A stretch of 64,000 bases of DNA from Sphingomonadales bacterium. GTDB lineage: Bacteria > Pseudomonadota > Alphaproteobacteria > Sphingomonadales > Sphingomonadaceae. The DNA lies in contig SEFZ01000004.1 in assembly GCA_004173185.1 (NCBI GenBank), positions 248,001-312,000 on the forward strand, given 5' to 3'. The position numbers and the translations under genes were made by a program. Under the pieces are notes generated by a model. That model was not told where the DNA came from, made no database searches, and saw only the letters and a list, made by a program, of their open reading frames with translations. This document shows, piece after piece, positions 8,899-16,168 of this stretch; positions within the stretch are counted from its first letter, which is position 1, and the number at the start of each line of letters is the position of its first letter.

Positions 8899-9218
8899 TC
8901 GTCATCACCCCACAGCTGGACCATCTGCCGGATCTTAGCTTTGGTCGGCTCATCCATCTTTTGATAGCTGCGGTAGAAATGGGCGTCGGCTGCCTTTTCC
9001 TGGGAGGTCTCTCCCTGAAGCAGGAATTCTATGGTGGTCCCGAGCCTATCGGCGATCTTCGCCAGCTTCTCGGCGGAAGGTCGAGGCGGATTTTTGTTCT
9101 CCAGTTCCCAAATGTAGCTTTTGCTCGACCCGCTTTGCTCAGCGAGCTGATCGAGCGTCAGACCCTTTTCCTTGCGTAGATTGCGAATGCGGTCGCCGAG
9201 AGGGTTCGCGGATGTCAT
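8895..9218 (-). CDS. XRE-family transcriptional repressor partner of ImmA/IrrE
   Basis: This 107-residue protein has an N-terminal Cro/C1-type helix-turn-helix (GDRIRNLRKEKGLTLDQLAE then SGSSKSYIWELENKN, residues 8-43). A short helical tail follows that could carry the cleavage site. CGGAG stands just before the ATG at 9218. It is the first gene of a two-gene unit with the protease. The divergent space to the DUF2188 gene holds three GTTCGGA repeats, likely its binding sites, so autoregulation is expected. Confidence 0.9.
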   Translation of the reverse strand: MTSANPLGDRIRNLRKEKGLTLDQLAEQSGSSKSYIWELENKNPPRPSAEKLAKIADRLGTTIEFLLQGETSQEKAADAHFYRSYQKMDEPTKAKIRQMVQLWGDDE

Positions 9219-9227
9219 TTCGCTCCG

Positions 9228-9303
9228 GTTCGGATTATGTTCGGACTAGGCGTATCTTAGCGCCTTGACAAGCGAACATCAAACATTCAGTTTGTTCGGA
9301 GTA
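9228..9303. promoter_or_regulatory. Candidate XRE operator: three phased GTTCGGAnTA repeats
   Basis: The divergent intergenic space holds three direct copies of GTTCGGAnTA: GTTCGGATTA at 9228-9237, GTTCGGACTA at 9239-9248 and GTTCGGAGTA at 9294-9303. Starts are 11 and 55 bases apart, so all lie on one face of the helix. An inverted partial copy (CGAAC) is at 9273-9277 and a TTGACA hexamer at 9265-9270. The repeats flank the start regions of both the XRE gene and the rightward genes. Confidence 0.5.
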
Positions 9304-9341
9304 GCGATACAACCTGTATCGGCATTTCTTAGGAATTCGTA

Positions 9342-9575
9342 ATGGCTAGAGGACCAGAATCACACCATGTGGTGCCGAACCCAGCTGGCGGCTGGGATGT
9401 GAAACGCGGCGGAGGGGAGCGCGCAAGCGGCCACTTCGACACCAAGGCGCAGGCGGTCGATCGTGGGCGCGAAATAAGCCGCAACCAGGGCACCGAACTG
9501 CGCGTCCACAATCGGGATGGTCGCATCGCTAGCAGTGACAGCCACGGTAACGATCCGAATCCCCCGCGCGGCTGA
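9342..9575 (+). CDS. DUF2188 small protein
   Basis: This 77-residue protein matches the DUF2188 pattern: HHVVPNPAGGWDVKRGGG, then the Lys/Arg-rich ASGHFDTKAQAVDRGREIS and the strand ELRVHNRDGRI. The tail is Gly/Pro-rich. The family has no settled biochemical role; the fold is a small double-strand-binding-like unit and members are often near mobile or restriction genes. AGGA stands 10 bases before the ATG. It sits 65 bases before the CBASS operon on the same strand and may share its promoter. Confidence 0.75.
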   Translation: MARGPESHHVVPNPAGGWDVKRGGGERASGHFDTKAQAVDRGREISRNQGTELRVHNRDGRIASSDSHGNDPNPPRG

Positions 9576-9640
9576 ACCACGTAATAGGATCCGGCTGCGG
9601 GGCCACTTCCCGAGCCGGCATCGGCCTTCGGAGATTACCA

Positions 9641-10830
9641 ATGTTGCTTGATCATGCAGGGTTCGACCGCAAAGCGCGGATTGTAACCATCCTCGACGAA
9701 ATGATGGGAGGACTTGAGATCAGTCCTTCTCAGCGCGAACTTGCACAGCAGCGCTATGAGGCTGCTGGCCGATGGCTTGCCTCCAGCGGCGTGTCGATGC
9801 TGCGTGATCTCTACATCTACCTGCAGGGCTCGACCGCGCTCGGGACAACCGTCAAGCCGATCGGGCACAACGAGCATGACGTCGACCTCGTCGCCCATCG
9901 TCCATCCTATGAGGCAGTCGAACCAGCCGTTCTCAAAAAAGCGATTGGCGACCGTCTGCGTGAGAATGGCCATTACGCTTCGCTGCTCGAGGAAATGCCG
10001 CGCTGCTGGCGCCTAGTCTATGCCAACGAATTCCATATGGATATCACGCCCGCGATATCCAACGCGCAGTGCTCAAATGGCGGCGAGCTGGTGCCGGACA
10101 AGGCGCTTCGCTGCTGGAAGGCATCGAACCCGAAAGGCTACAAGCGCGAGTTCGAGCGCCGTGCCGCGCTCAAGCCTCAGTTCCGGTTGAACAAGTCCCT
10201 CCAATACGACGCCAAGCGGGCCCACGCGAATGTCGAGCCCTATCCGGTCGCCACAGGCTTCAAGGGCGTGCTTCGCCGGATGGTGCAGATCGGCAAGCGG
10301 CACCGGGCATCTACTTCGTCGATTTGGATCCGTGCCTGGCACCGATCTCGGTTATCATCACTACTCTGGCGGCTTGGTCCTATGAGTATTGCGTCGCCGC
10401 GAAGGTTTATGAATCGGAACTCGATCTCGCCTGTGAAGTCGTGCGCCACATGCCCGCCTTCATCGAAGAGCGCCGAGTTGACGGCCGGCGCCAGTGGTTC
10501 ATCTGGAACGACACGACGGCCGGAGAGAACTTCGCAGAGAAATGGAATAAGCACCCCGAACGAGCGGAAGCATTCTTCTCCTGGCATCGACAACTGTCGG
10601 CGGATCTTGATGCCTTGAACCAAATCGAGGGAATGGACAGGCTCAACAAGGGGCTACGCGACGCGTTCGGTGCCGCCCCGGTCGATCGTGTGTTTGGGCG
10701 CATCAATGAAGAAGTGGCGACGGCCCGGCGAACTGGCTTGCTCGGCCTCGCACCCACCGCCGGCCTCAGCGTCGCAGCGACGTCCGTGCCGGTTCGCGCC
10801 AATACCTTCTTTGGCGCGCCGCCGCGGTGA
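9641..10830 (+). pseudogene. CBASS CD-NTase (cGAS-like nucleotidyltransferase), single-base frameshift
   Basis: This is the signal-making enzyme of a CBASS defence operon. It would make a cyclic oligonucleotide on phage infection. The first frame has the nucleotidyltransferase signature: GSTALGTTVKP at about residues 62-72, DVDLV at about 79-83, and the third carboxylate in FHMDITPAI near 133. The family usually reads on through KRHRDIYF. Here the sequence runs KRHR and then loses one base near 10307: the expected CGG GAC ATC appears as CGGGCATC. The remaining 170 residues (IYFVDLDPCLAPISVIITTL and onward to FFGAPPR) continue in the next frame to 10830. With the base restored the protein is 396 residues, normal for the family. 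The ATG at 9641 has GGAG 12 bases upstream. Either the gene is dead or the assembly lacks one base. The downstream genes overlap by four bases and look intact. Confidence 0.88.
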
Positions 10831-11288
10831 TCCCGAACGCCCCTCGCCTGCTCACGGCTGCCCAGCAGTTCGCGCATCTGCGGCATAATCCGACGTGTGC
10901 AGGCGAGGGCTTGCTGCATGCCGGCGGCCTGATCTGGCATTTCTCGATGCGGCCGACACCGCTCAGCCGAAACTACCGGGTGAGGCTTGAATATCACCAG
11001 GGATTGGTGCCTCGCGTCTTTGTCGAGGACCCGGACCTAGTCCTTCTGGCTGACGGCCGTTCGATTCCGCATGTCTATTCCCAAAAGCCGACCCGCCTTT
11101 GTCTCTACCTACCCCGGACATTCGAATGGCAAGACTGGATGCGGCTCGACGAAACGGTCGTACCCTGGATCGCCCTGTGGCTCTTCTATTTTGAGGAGTG
11201 GCTTATCTCCGACGACTGGAAAGGTGGAGGTGAGCATCCCGAGGTTGGAGCCCGCCGGCGTCGCCGGTCTTTTGGAACGCGCGGATGA
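10827..11288 (+). CDS. E2-like protein of type II-short CBASS
   Basis: This 153-residue protein sits between the CD-NTase and the Cap5 effector, which is where type II-short CBASS operons place a lone E2-like (ubiquitin-conjugating-like) protein. It has the strands YRVRLEYHQGLVPRVFVEDP, then a His-to-Cys segment (HVYSQKPTRLCLYLP) like the E2 active-site region with its LC. The family-like tail VPWIALWLFYFEEWLISDDW and GGGEHP follows. In related systems, E1/E2 proteins attach the CD-NTase C-terminus to a target to prime signalling. The GTG start overlaps the CD-NTase stop (GTGA). The last residues are Arg-rich. The assignment uses context plus motif; I cannot align it here. Confidence 0.72.
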   Translation: MIPNAPRLLTAAQQFAHLRHNPTCAGEGLLHAGGLIWHFSMRPTPLSRNYRVRLEYHQGLVPRVFVEDPDLVLLADGRSIPHVYSQKPTRLCLYLPRTFEWQDWMRLDETVVPWIALWLFYFEEWLISDDWKGGGEHPEVGARRRRRSFGTRG

Positions 11289-12427
11289 TGGCTCGCACAA
11301 AGGGTGTTTCTCCTCGGGTTCGCAACGCGATTTGGGCGCGTGCAGCGGGGCGCTGCATGTTTCCAGGCTGCAATCAGGACCTGACCGGCGATCTGATCTC
11401 AGGCTTGGAGGATCGCAATTTTGGATTCATCGCGCACATCGTGGCAGATATTCCCGGCGGGCCGCGTGGCGATCCTGTCCGGTCTCCGGCGCTATGCAAT
11501 GAGCCGGGCAACCTGATGCTTCTGTGCGGCATTCATCACAAGGTGATCGACGTAGATCAGGCAGGTGATTTTCCGGAATCTAGGCTCCTCGCCATCAAGG
11601 CTGACCACGAACGTCGAATTGCAATCGCTACTGACATTGATGGCGATCGCGCATCTCATATACTGCGCTATGCCGCCAATATCGGTCATCACGAGTCGCC
11701 GGTCGCTTATGAGCAAATGAGCATAGCTATGCTCCCGGATCGCTACCCCGCAACTGGCCGCCAAACGCTCGACTTGGAGATGCTCGGCTGCACCATCCAG
11801 GATCACGAGCCGGCCTATTGGGCATTCCACCGTGAGAACCTCGGACGCCAGTTTGCGGCCAAGGTCCGCGACCGCATAGAGTCGCGCGAAGTCCGGCACT
11901 TATCAGTGTTCGGCTTGGCACCTCAGCCGCTATTGATCGAACTAGGCCGGCTCCTCGGCGATATCGTTGCGACGGATGTTCGTCAGCTTCACCGCGAGCC
12001 GAAGGGCTGGCGGTGGGCTGAAGACGAAGCACCTCTGAAGTTCATCGTACATGAGCCGCAGGCCGCTATGAATGGCCCGATCGCCTTGAAGCTCGCGGTC
12101 AGCGGGCCGGTCGATGAGGTGCGCATCCGTGACGTCCTCGGTACGAACGCGGAAATTTGGTCGCTCTCGATTCCCGAACCAGGAAATGATGTCGTAAGGC
12201 GACCGGAAGACCTAGCTGCATTTCGGAAGGCCATGCGCGGTGTATATCGAGACATCAAGGATCGTCACGGCGATGGTAAGATGATCAGTGTATTCCCGGT
12301 GCTTCCGGTTTCGCTGGCAGTTGAAGCCGGACGGGTATGGATGCCGAAGGCAGATCTGGCGCTGAAGCTCTTTGACCAAGTGAGGGGTCGCGGTTTCGTC
12401 GAGGCTTTCACGATCGGGGAACAATAA
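11285..12427 (+). CDS. cap5: Cap5 CBASS effector: HNH endonuclease fused to SAVED domain
   Basis: This 380-residue protein has an N-terminal HNH nuclease: Cys pair CMFPGC (24-29), FIAHIVADIPGG with His51, and NLMLLCGIHH with Asn76, Cys81 and His84/85. A SAVED sensor domain occupies about 190-375 (LSVFGLAPQPLLIELGRLLG, later VFPVLPVSLAVEAGRVWMP). In studied Cap5 proteins, cyclic dinucleotide binding to SAVED makes the enzyme assemble and degrade double-stranded DNA, killing the infected cell. The ATG at 11285 overlaps the stop of the E2-like gene by four bases; a second ATG follows at 11288. All nuclease residues visible in the family seem present, so the effector should be active even though its partner enzyme shows a frameshift. 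Seventy-five bases downstream an IS5-family element begins. Confidence 0.9.
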   Translation: MMARTKGVSPRVRNAIWARAAGRCMFPGCNQDLTGDLISGLEDRNFGFIAHIVADIPGGPRGDPVRSPALCNEPGNLMLLCGIHHKVIDVDQAGDFPESRLLAIKADHERRIAIATDIDGDRASHILRYAANIGHHESPVAYEQMSIAMLPDRYPATGRQTLDLEMLGCTIQDHEPAYWAFHRENLGRQFAAKVRDRIESREVRHLSVFGLAPQPLLIELGRLLGDIVATDVRQLHREPKGWRWAEDEAPLKFIVHEPQAAMNGPIALKLAVSGPVDEVRIRDVLGTNAEIWSLSIPEPGNDVVRRPEDLAAFRKAMRGVYRDIKDRHGDGKMISVFPVLPVSLAVEAGRVWMPKADLALKLFDQVRGRGFVEAFTIGEQ

Positions 12428-12498
12428 TCGCGCGCGTCGCGGGCGTCCCGTTGCGGCCAACCAAAAGCGCAGTCCCTCTGATTCGCCCAAACGCCTTG

Positions 12499-12517
12499 CT
12501 AGGTCGTGAACCCATAA
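12499..12517 (+). repeat. Left end of the IS: CTAG target duplication plus left inverted repeat
   Basis: CTAG at 12499-12502 is followed by the left terminal repeat GTCGTGAACCCATAA (12503-12517). The right terminal repeat, read on the minus strand, is GCCGTAGACTCATAA; 11 of 15 positions agree. IS5-group elements duplicate four bases of the form YTAR, and CTAG fits. Confidence 0.8.
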
Positions 12518-13321
12518 ACGGGATTCCCACGCTGGATCTTTTCTGATTCAGGATCGGCATGAGCCGATATGATCTGACCGATTTCGAGTGGCGCGTGATC
12601 GAGCCGCTGTTGCCCAATAAGCCGAGGGGCGTGGCGCGTGTGGATGATCGCCGGGTGCTGAACGGCATCTTCTGGGTGCTGCGATCGGGCGCGCCCTGGC
12701 GCGATCTTCCCGAGCGTTATGGCCCGCGCACGACTTGCTACAACCGCTTCGTCCGGTGGCGCAAAGCGGGCGTATGGGACCGGCTGATGGACGCCATCAC
12801 CGCGGCGTACGACGGTGATATCCAGATGATCGACAGCACTTCCATCCGAGCGCACCAGCAGGCTGCGACGGCAAAAAGGGGGGTCGAGATCATTGTCTCG
12901 GTCGCTCCCGAGGCGGGCTCACGACCAAGATCCACGCGGTTGTCGATGCCCAAGGACTCCCGATCAGGCTCGGCCTGACACCGGGCCAAGCACACGACGG
13001 GCCGGCCGCGTATCGCCTGCTCGACCGGCTCGATCCGCGCACCATCGTTCTCGCCGACAAGGCCTATGACGCCGATGGCCTGCGCAACCTGATCGAGGCG
13101 CAAGGCGCCGTCCCCAACATCCCGGCCAAATCCAATCGCAAATGGAAACCCTGCTTCAGCAAGACGCTCTATCGCGAGCGCAATCTGGTCGAGCGCTTCT
13201 TCAGCAAGCTCAAGCACTTCCGACGCATCGCCACTCGATACGACAAGCTCGCCGAGAACTTCCTCGCTATGGTCCAGCTCGCTTCAATGCGCCTGTGGCT
13301 CCGCGCTTATGAGTCTACGGC
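12503..13321 (+). mobile_element. IS5-family insertion sequence, complete, 819 bp
   Basis: The element is bounded by imperfect 15-base inverted repeats (12503-12517 and 13307-13321) and flanked on both sides by CTAG. It contains one transposase in two frames. Both ends, the target duplication and all coding parts are present, so it may be able to move. It lies between the CBASS operon and the RNase-H-like/kinase module and interrupts no recognisable gene. Confidence 0.85.
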
Positions 13322-13325
13322 CTAG
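12559..13325 (+). CDS. IS5-family DDE transposase made by programmed -1 frameshift
   Basis: The first frame (12559-12978) begins MSRYDLTDFEWRVIEPLLPN and carries the first catalytic Asp region (QMIDSTSIRAHQQ). The second frame holds GRSRGGLTTKIHAVVDAQG, the second Asp region (TIVLADKAYDADGL) and the Glu region (LVERFFSKLKHFRRIATRY). The two are joined at the slippery run AAAAAGGGGGG (12873-12883). In the zero frame the codons are AAA AGG GGG; after a one-base slip back they read AAA AAG GGG GGT, which gives the usual family linker. This is the standard expression signal of such elements, not damage. The final stop TAG (13323-13325) lies inside the right target duplication, so the last codons depend on the insertion site. 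The full fusion is about 255 residues. Confidence 0.88.
13307..13325 (-). repeat. Right end of the IS: right inverted repeat plus CTAG target duplication
   Basis: The right terminal repeat occupies 13307-13321 and pairs with 12503-12517. It is followed by CTAG at 13322-13325, identical to the four bases before the left end. An intact duplication indicates a fairly recent, simple insertion. Confidence 0.8.
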
Positions 13326-13431
13326 ATAGCCGGTGTCGGCTAAGTTCTTTCGATAGCGAAATTATAACGTAATACGCAGAAGAGTAGCTGTACGGCGGAG
13401 ATCGGCTTGGAGTTCTGGGAGACGGTGCGCA

Positions 13432-13887
13432 ATGATTACGATCGGTATTCGCGCGCAGCCGAAGGGGCTCACCTTCGCGATATTCGACAGCGATGCGCAG
13501 AAAGTTGTCAACGTTGAGGATATAAGAATTCCAGGCGCCTTCACGGTCCCGGAGGGACTGAAATATCTCCGCAGCAATCTCTTGGACGTGCTGCGCGAGT
13601 ATTCAGTGGCGCAGGCCGGTGTCCGGGTGACCGAGTCCAATGCGCAGAGCATGAGCGTCGAGCGGATCCAGATCGAAGGCGTCGTGCAGGAGGCCTTCGC
13701 CAGCAGCACGGTCTGCGCCTACTACGTTGCGCAGATTTCCTCGATTAGCGCTCGGCTTGGTATGGACCGGACCGAGTTTAAGCCGTTGACGGCAGGGGTA
13801 AAGGATCCCGGGATAGAGAACTGGTCGCAGCATTCCAGCATTGAGCGGGAAGCGATCCTTTGTGCCATGGGAGCGGTCCATGCTTAA
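13432..13887 (+). CDS. RuvC/RNase-H-fold-like protein, first gene of a kinase module
   Basis: This 151-residue protein has no sure family. The layout resembles a RuvC-like RNase H fold. An N-terminal strand pair (MITIGIRAQPKGLTFAIFD) is followed by a helix (PEGLKYLRSNLLDVLREYSV) and a strand with a glutamate (AGVRVTESNAQ). A helical stretch (IEGVVQEAFASSTVCAYYVA) and a final helix (SIEREAILCAMGAVHA) follow. RuvC has GIDPG in the first strand; here it reads GIRAQPKG, so the first catalytic Asp is missing and nuclease activity is doubtful. It may instead sense nucleic acid. Its stop overlaps the kinase start by eight bases (ATGCTTAA), so the two proteins are made together. Base composition is less GC-rich than in the window's metabolic genes. 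Confidence 0.7.
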   Translation: MITIGIRAQPKGLTFAIFDSDAQKVVNVEDIRIPGAFTVPEGLKYLRSNLLDVLREYSVAQAGVRVTESNAQSMSVERIQIEGVVQEAFASSTVCAYYVAQISSISARLGMDRTEFKPLTAGVKDPGIENWSQHSSIEREAILCAMGAVHA

Positions 13888-14908
13888 TCCGTATGACATT
13901 GGCCAAGTCGCCTTCAAAAAAATCGCCGAGATTGGTCAGGACGGGAAGAACTCAAGGACGTTCACGGCCCACGACCTCCAACTGAATGCCGACATCGTGA
14001 TTAAGCAAATCGCAAAAGCGAGCCTCGCCTCTGCCGACGACTTTTTCAACGAGTCCCGCGCGCTGTACGCAAGCACTCATCCGAATGTGGTCCAGCTCCA
14101 CTATGCGTGCCAAGACGCATCGAGCGTGTTCATCGCGATGCCCTTTTACTCGAAGGGCTCCATTAAGCCTCTAATTTCGGAGAATGCGCATCTGACTGTG
14201 CGCCGGATCGTCGCGCTGGCCTGTCAAACCTTGAGTGGCCTGCACAACATTCATTCGAAGGGGCTTATTCACTTCGACGTGAAGCCGGACAATATCCTGC
14301 TGTCCGACCGAGGCGACGCGATGCTGTCGGACTTCGGCCTAGCGAAGCAGATGACGGGAGGTGTGGCCCATCCTGGCAAGTTCTACACTCCCATGGTTCC
14401 GCCAGAGGTGCTGGCCGGCCACTCCGCATTCGATCTCACATATGACATCTACCAGATGGGGCTAACGCTCTATCGGATGTGCGTTGGCAATGAGGAGTTT
14501 AACCGGCAGTTTCGGCGGTATACCAATAAGGATGCCTTTATTGCGGGTGTGACGGGCGGAAAATTTCCGGATCGGAAGACCTTCCCGCCGCAGGTGCCGT
14601 CGCGACTGCGCTCAGCGATCAAGAAGTGTCTCAAGGTCAACCCCACAGAGCGATATCGGAGCGCCATCGACGTGGCGAACGCGCTGGCCTTGATCGAGGG
14701 CCCAGAGTTGGATTGGCAGTTGACAGAAAACAACGGGACGCGCATCTGGACGAAGAACGAAAACGGAACAAACGTTAGGCTTGAGGTTGGTGCGGCGGGT
14801 AACGCCACGTGTTCGAAGCAGTCCGCTGCGGGCACTGAACGACGTATCAAGGCAATGTGCCGTACCGTGACTGACGGTGATATTCGCACGTTCTTAGGTG
14901 AAACGTGA
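13880..14908 (+). CDS. Eukaryotic-type Ser/Thr protein kinase
   Basis: This 342-residue soluble kinase has all the catalytic residues: Lys42 (DIVIKQIAK), Glu59, the catalytic loop HFDVKPDNIL (131-140) and DFGLAK (151-156). An APE-like TPMVPPEVLAG follows. The loop is HFD rather than HRD, a non-RD kinase that may not need activation-loop phosphorylation. About 70 C-terminal residues beyond the kinase fold (from ELDWQLTENNG) lack a known domain. No membrane segment or PASTA repeat is present, unlike housekeeping kinases. The start is the ATG at 13880, overlapping the upstream gene; a 39-base longer reading is possible but would lie deeper in that gene. Its stop overlaps the next small gene (TGATG). 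Confidence 0.9.
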   Translation: MLNPYDIGQVAFKKIAEIGQDGKNSRTFTAHDLQLNADIVIKQIAKASLASADDFFNESRALYASTHPNVVQLHYACQDASSVFIAMPFYSKGSIKPLISENAHLTVRRIVALACQTLSGLHNIHSKGLIHFDVKPDNILLSDRGDAMLSDFGLAKQMTGGVAHPGKFYTPMVPPEVLAGHSAFDLTYDIYQMGLTLYRMCVGNEEFNRQFRRYTNKDAFIAGVTGGKFPDRKTFPPQVPSRLRSAIKKCLKVNPTERYRSAIDVANALALIEGPELDWQLTENNGTRIWTKNENGTNVRLEVGAAGNATCSKQSAAGTERRIKAMCRTVTDGDIRTFLGET

Positions 14909-15072
14909 TGGCTAGAATCAAGAATGACCGGAGCCTGTACACTCGCCGGTCCGACCTTGTAGCAGGCTCGTTGGTTAATACCTCGGATCGCCACAGGACG
15001 TCGGATCCCAAGCGGGCCGAGGAGATCGCTTCTCGGCTCGCTTCGCTCGAACGAGGCTTTGTGAGTTTTTGA
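14908..15072 (+). CDS. 54-residue basic protein coupled to the kinase gene
   Basis: The ATG at 14908 shares its A with the TGA of the kinase gene (TGATG), the same coupling seen between the two genes before it. The protein is 54 residues and hydrophilic: RIKNDRSLYTRRSDLVAG, then SDRHRTSDPKRAEEIASRL and LERGFVSF. It has four Ser and four Thr residues. It could be a kinase substrate or antitoxin-like partner; that is inference. No family is recognised. Confidence 0.5.
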   Translation: MARIKNDRSLYTRRSDLVAGSLVNTSDRHRTSDPKRAEEIASRLASLERGFVSF

Positions 15073-15394
15073 TGCGCGTGGCCTGCGCAATCATTGATTG
15101 CTTTGTGGCTGCGTTGGGGTCGAGATGAGCGGACGTCTGTTTTCCTCAACCATCGCCTTTAGCGGACAGGCGGCTCACGGCCCAAAAGCCGTCTGGCGGC
15201 TCCGGCGATAGCTGCACGTCTGGAATGCGCCCCAATTTCGGCCGTTCGCCCCGTCGGCGGCGGATCCTAAAAGCCGCCGTTGGTTCACCGACCAGTCGCG
15301 CCTCCTTTGCACAATTCTCATTGATAGGCGGTAACAACAGTGCTGGCCTCGGTCTCGCTTTGCGCATCGGCGGTCTTCTTGTACCACTGCGCCG
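15073..15394. other. Gap without a gene
   Basis: This stretch of 322 bases separates the kinase module from the next pair. Short open frames exist on the minus strand but none has a ribosome site or protein-like composition. I see no clear promoter. GC-rich self-complementary bits (for example GGCGG and CCGCC around 15256-15274) are too common to interpret. Confidence 0.5.
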
Positions 15395-16153
15395 ATGACG
15401 AGCCCCGAATCCGACCTAGCCGAGCACCTTTGCTCGATCGACAGCATCAAGATTTATTTGGCCGGCCTTGTCGATGCGGCCTTTGACGATCGCAAGGGCG
15501 CGCCGGTCCGCTTGACCTTTGTCGGCGGCGAATTTGCCAAGCGGGTCGGCGTGCCGTTCGAACGCCATCTCAACGCTTTGGCTGACTGCGAGCAGATCGC
15601 TTTGCCTAGAGCGCGGCGTCGCCTCGCTCCGTTTGTTGAGACCTATTGCCAAGACATCTTGGCGATCACCGAGAAGCCGGCCGGCGTCTATTTCGTCGCG
15701 CCGTTCGGTGCCGATGGCACGGATTTGGTTGCCGTTTCGGACCGCGCGCTGCTGCGCTTCCACCGCGCGGTCTGGGCCGCGTTTATTCGTCCGCTCGACG
15801 GCAAGCGCCGCTTCCTCAACCTCGACAGGGTCGGCTTCACCGATGCCGCTGAACCGCCGGCGCTTGGCAACTGGCTTGAGATTACCGGGAATTATGTTCT
15901 GGGCGCGCCCTCCGACGCGCAGGTAGACGGCATCGAGGTACAGAACCGTATAGAGCAATGGGCGAGCGATAACGGAGCATCGGTTTCGAAGCTGATCATG
16001 GCGCCCAAGCCCGAACGTGCGGCTGCGCGTCCGCGAAGCGCCTCCGGCCAGCTCGAACAATTGCTCGCGATCGTCGATGCGTTGCCGCCGGCGGTCGCTG
16101 CTGGCTGGTCGATTCCCGTCGCCGTGCTCAAACATCTTCGCGACGCCCGCTAG
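15395..16153 (+). CDS. Unknown protein with possible OST-HTH/LOTUS-like N-terminus
   Basis: This 252-residue protein is not recognised with confidence. Residues 15-85 (IYLAGLVDAAFDDRKGAPVR, then FVGGEFAKRVGVPFERHL and PFVETYCQDILAI) have the rhythm of an OST-HTH/LOTUS domain, a winged helix seen in RNA-associated proteins. That match is weak. The middle (VYFVAPFGADGTDLVAVSD, then HRAVWAAFIRPLDGKRRFLN) looks like a folded alpha/beta domain. A basic linker (PKPERAAARPRSASGQ) precedes a C-terminal helix. The ATG at 15395 has no strong ribosome site. The next gene starts 16 bases after its stop, so the two form a unit. Confidence 0.6.
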   Translation: MTSPESDLAEHLCSIDSIKIYLAGLVDAAFDDRKGAPVRLTFVGGEFAKRVGVPFERHLNALADCEQIALPRARRRLAPFVETYCQDILAITEKPAGVYFVAPFGADGTDLVAVSDRALLRFHRAVWAAFIRPLDGKRRFLNLDRVGFTDAAEPPALGNWLEITGNYVLGAPSDAQVDGIEVQNRIEQWASDNGASVSKLIMAPKPERAAARPRSASGQLEQLLAIVDALPPAVAAGWSIPVAVLKHLRDAR

Positions 16154-16168
16154 GCCGGACGCTCTCCG

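Noticed and set aside
12873..12883. Transposase frame break as a damaging mutation
   Set aside because: The A/G slippery run and the correct -1 direction match the normal programmed frameshift of IS5-family elements.
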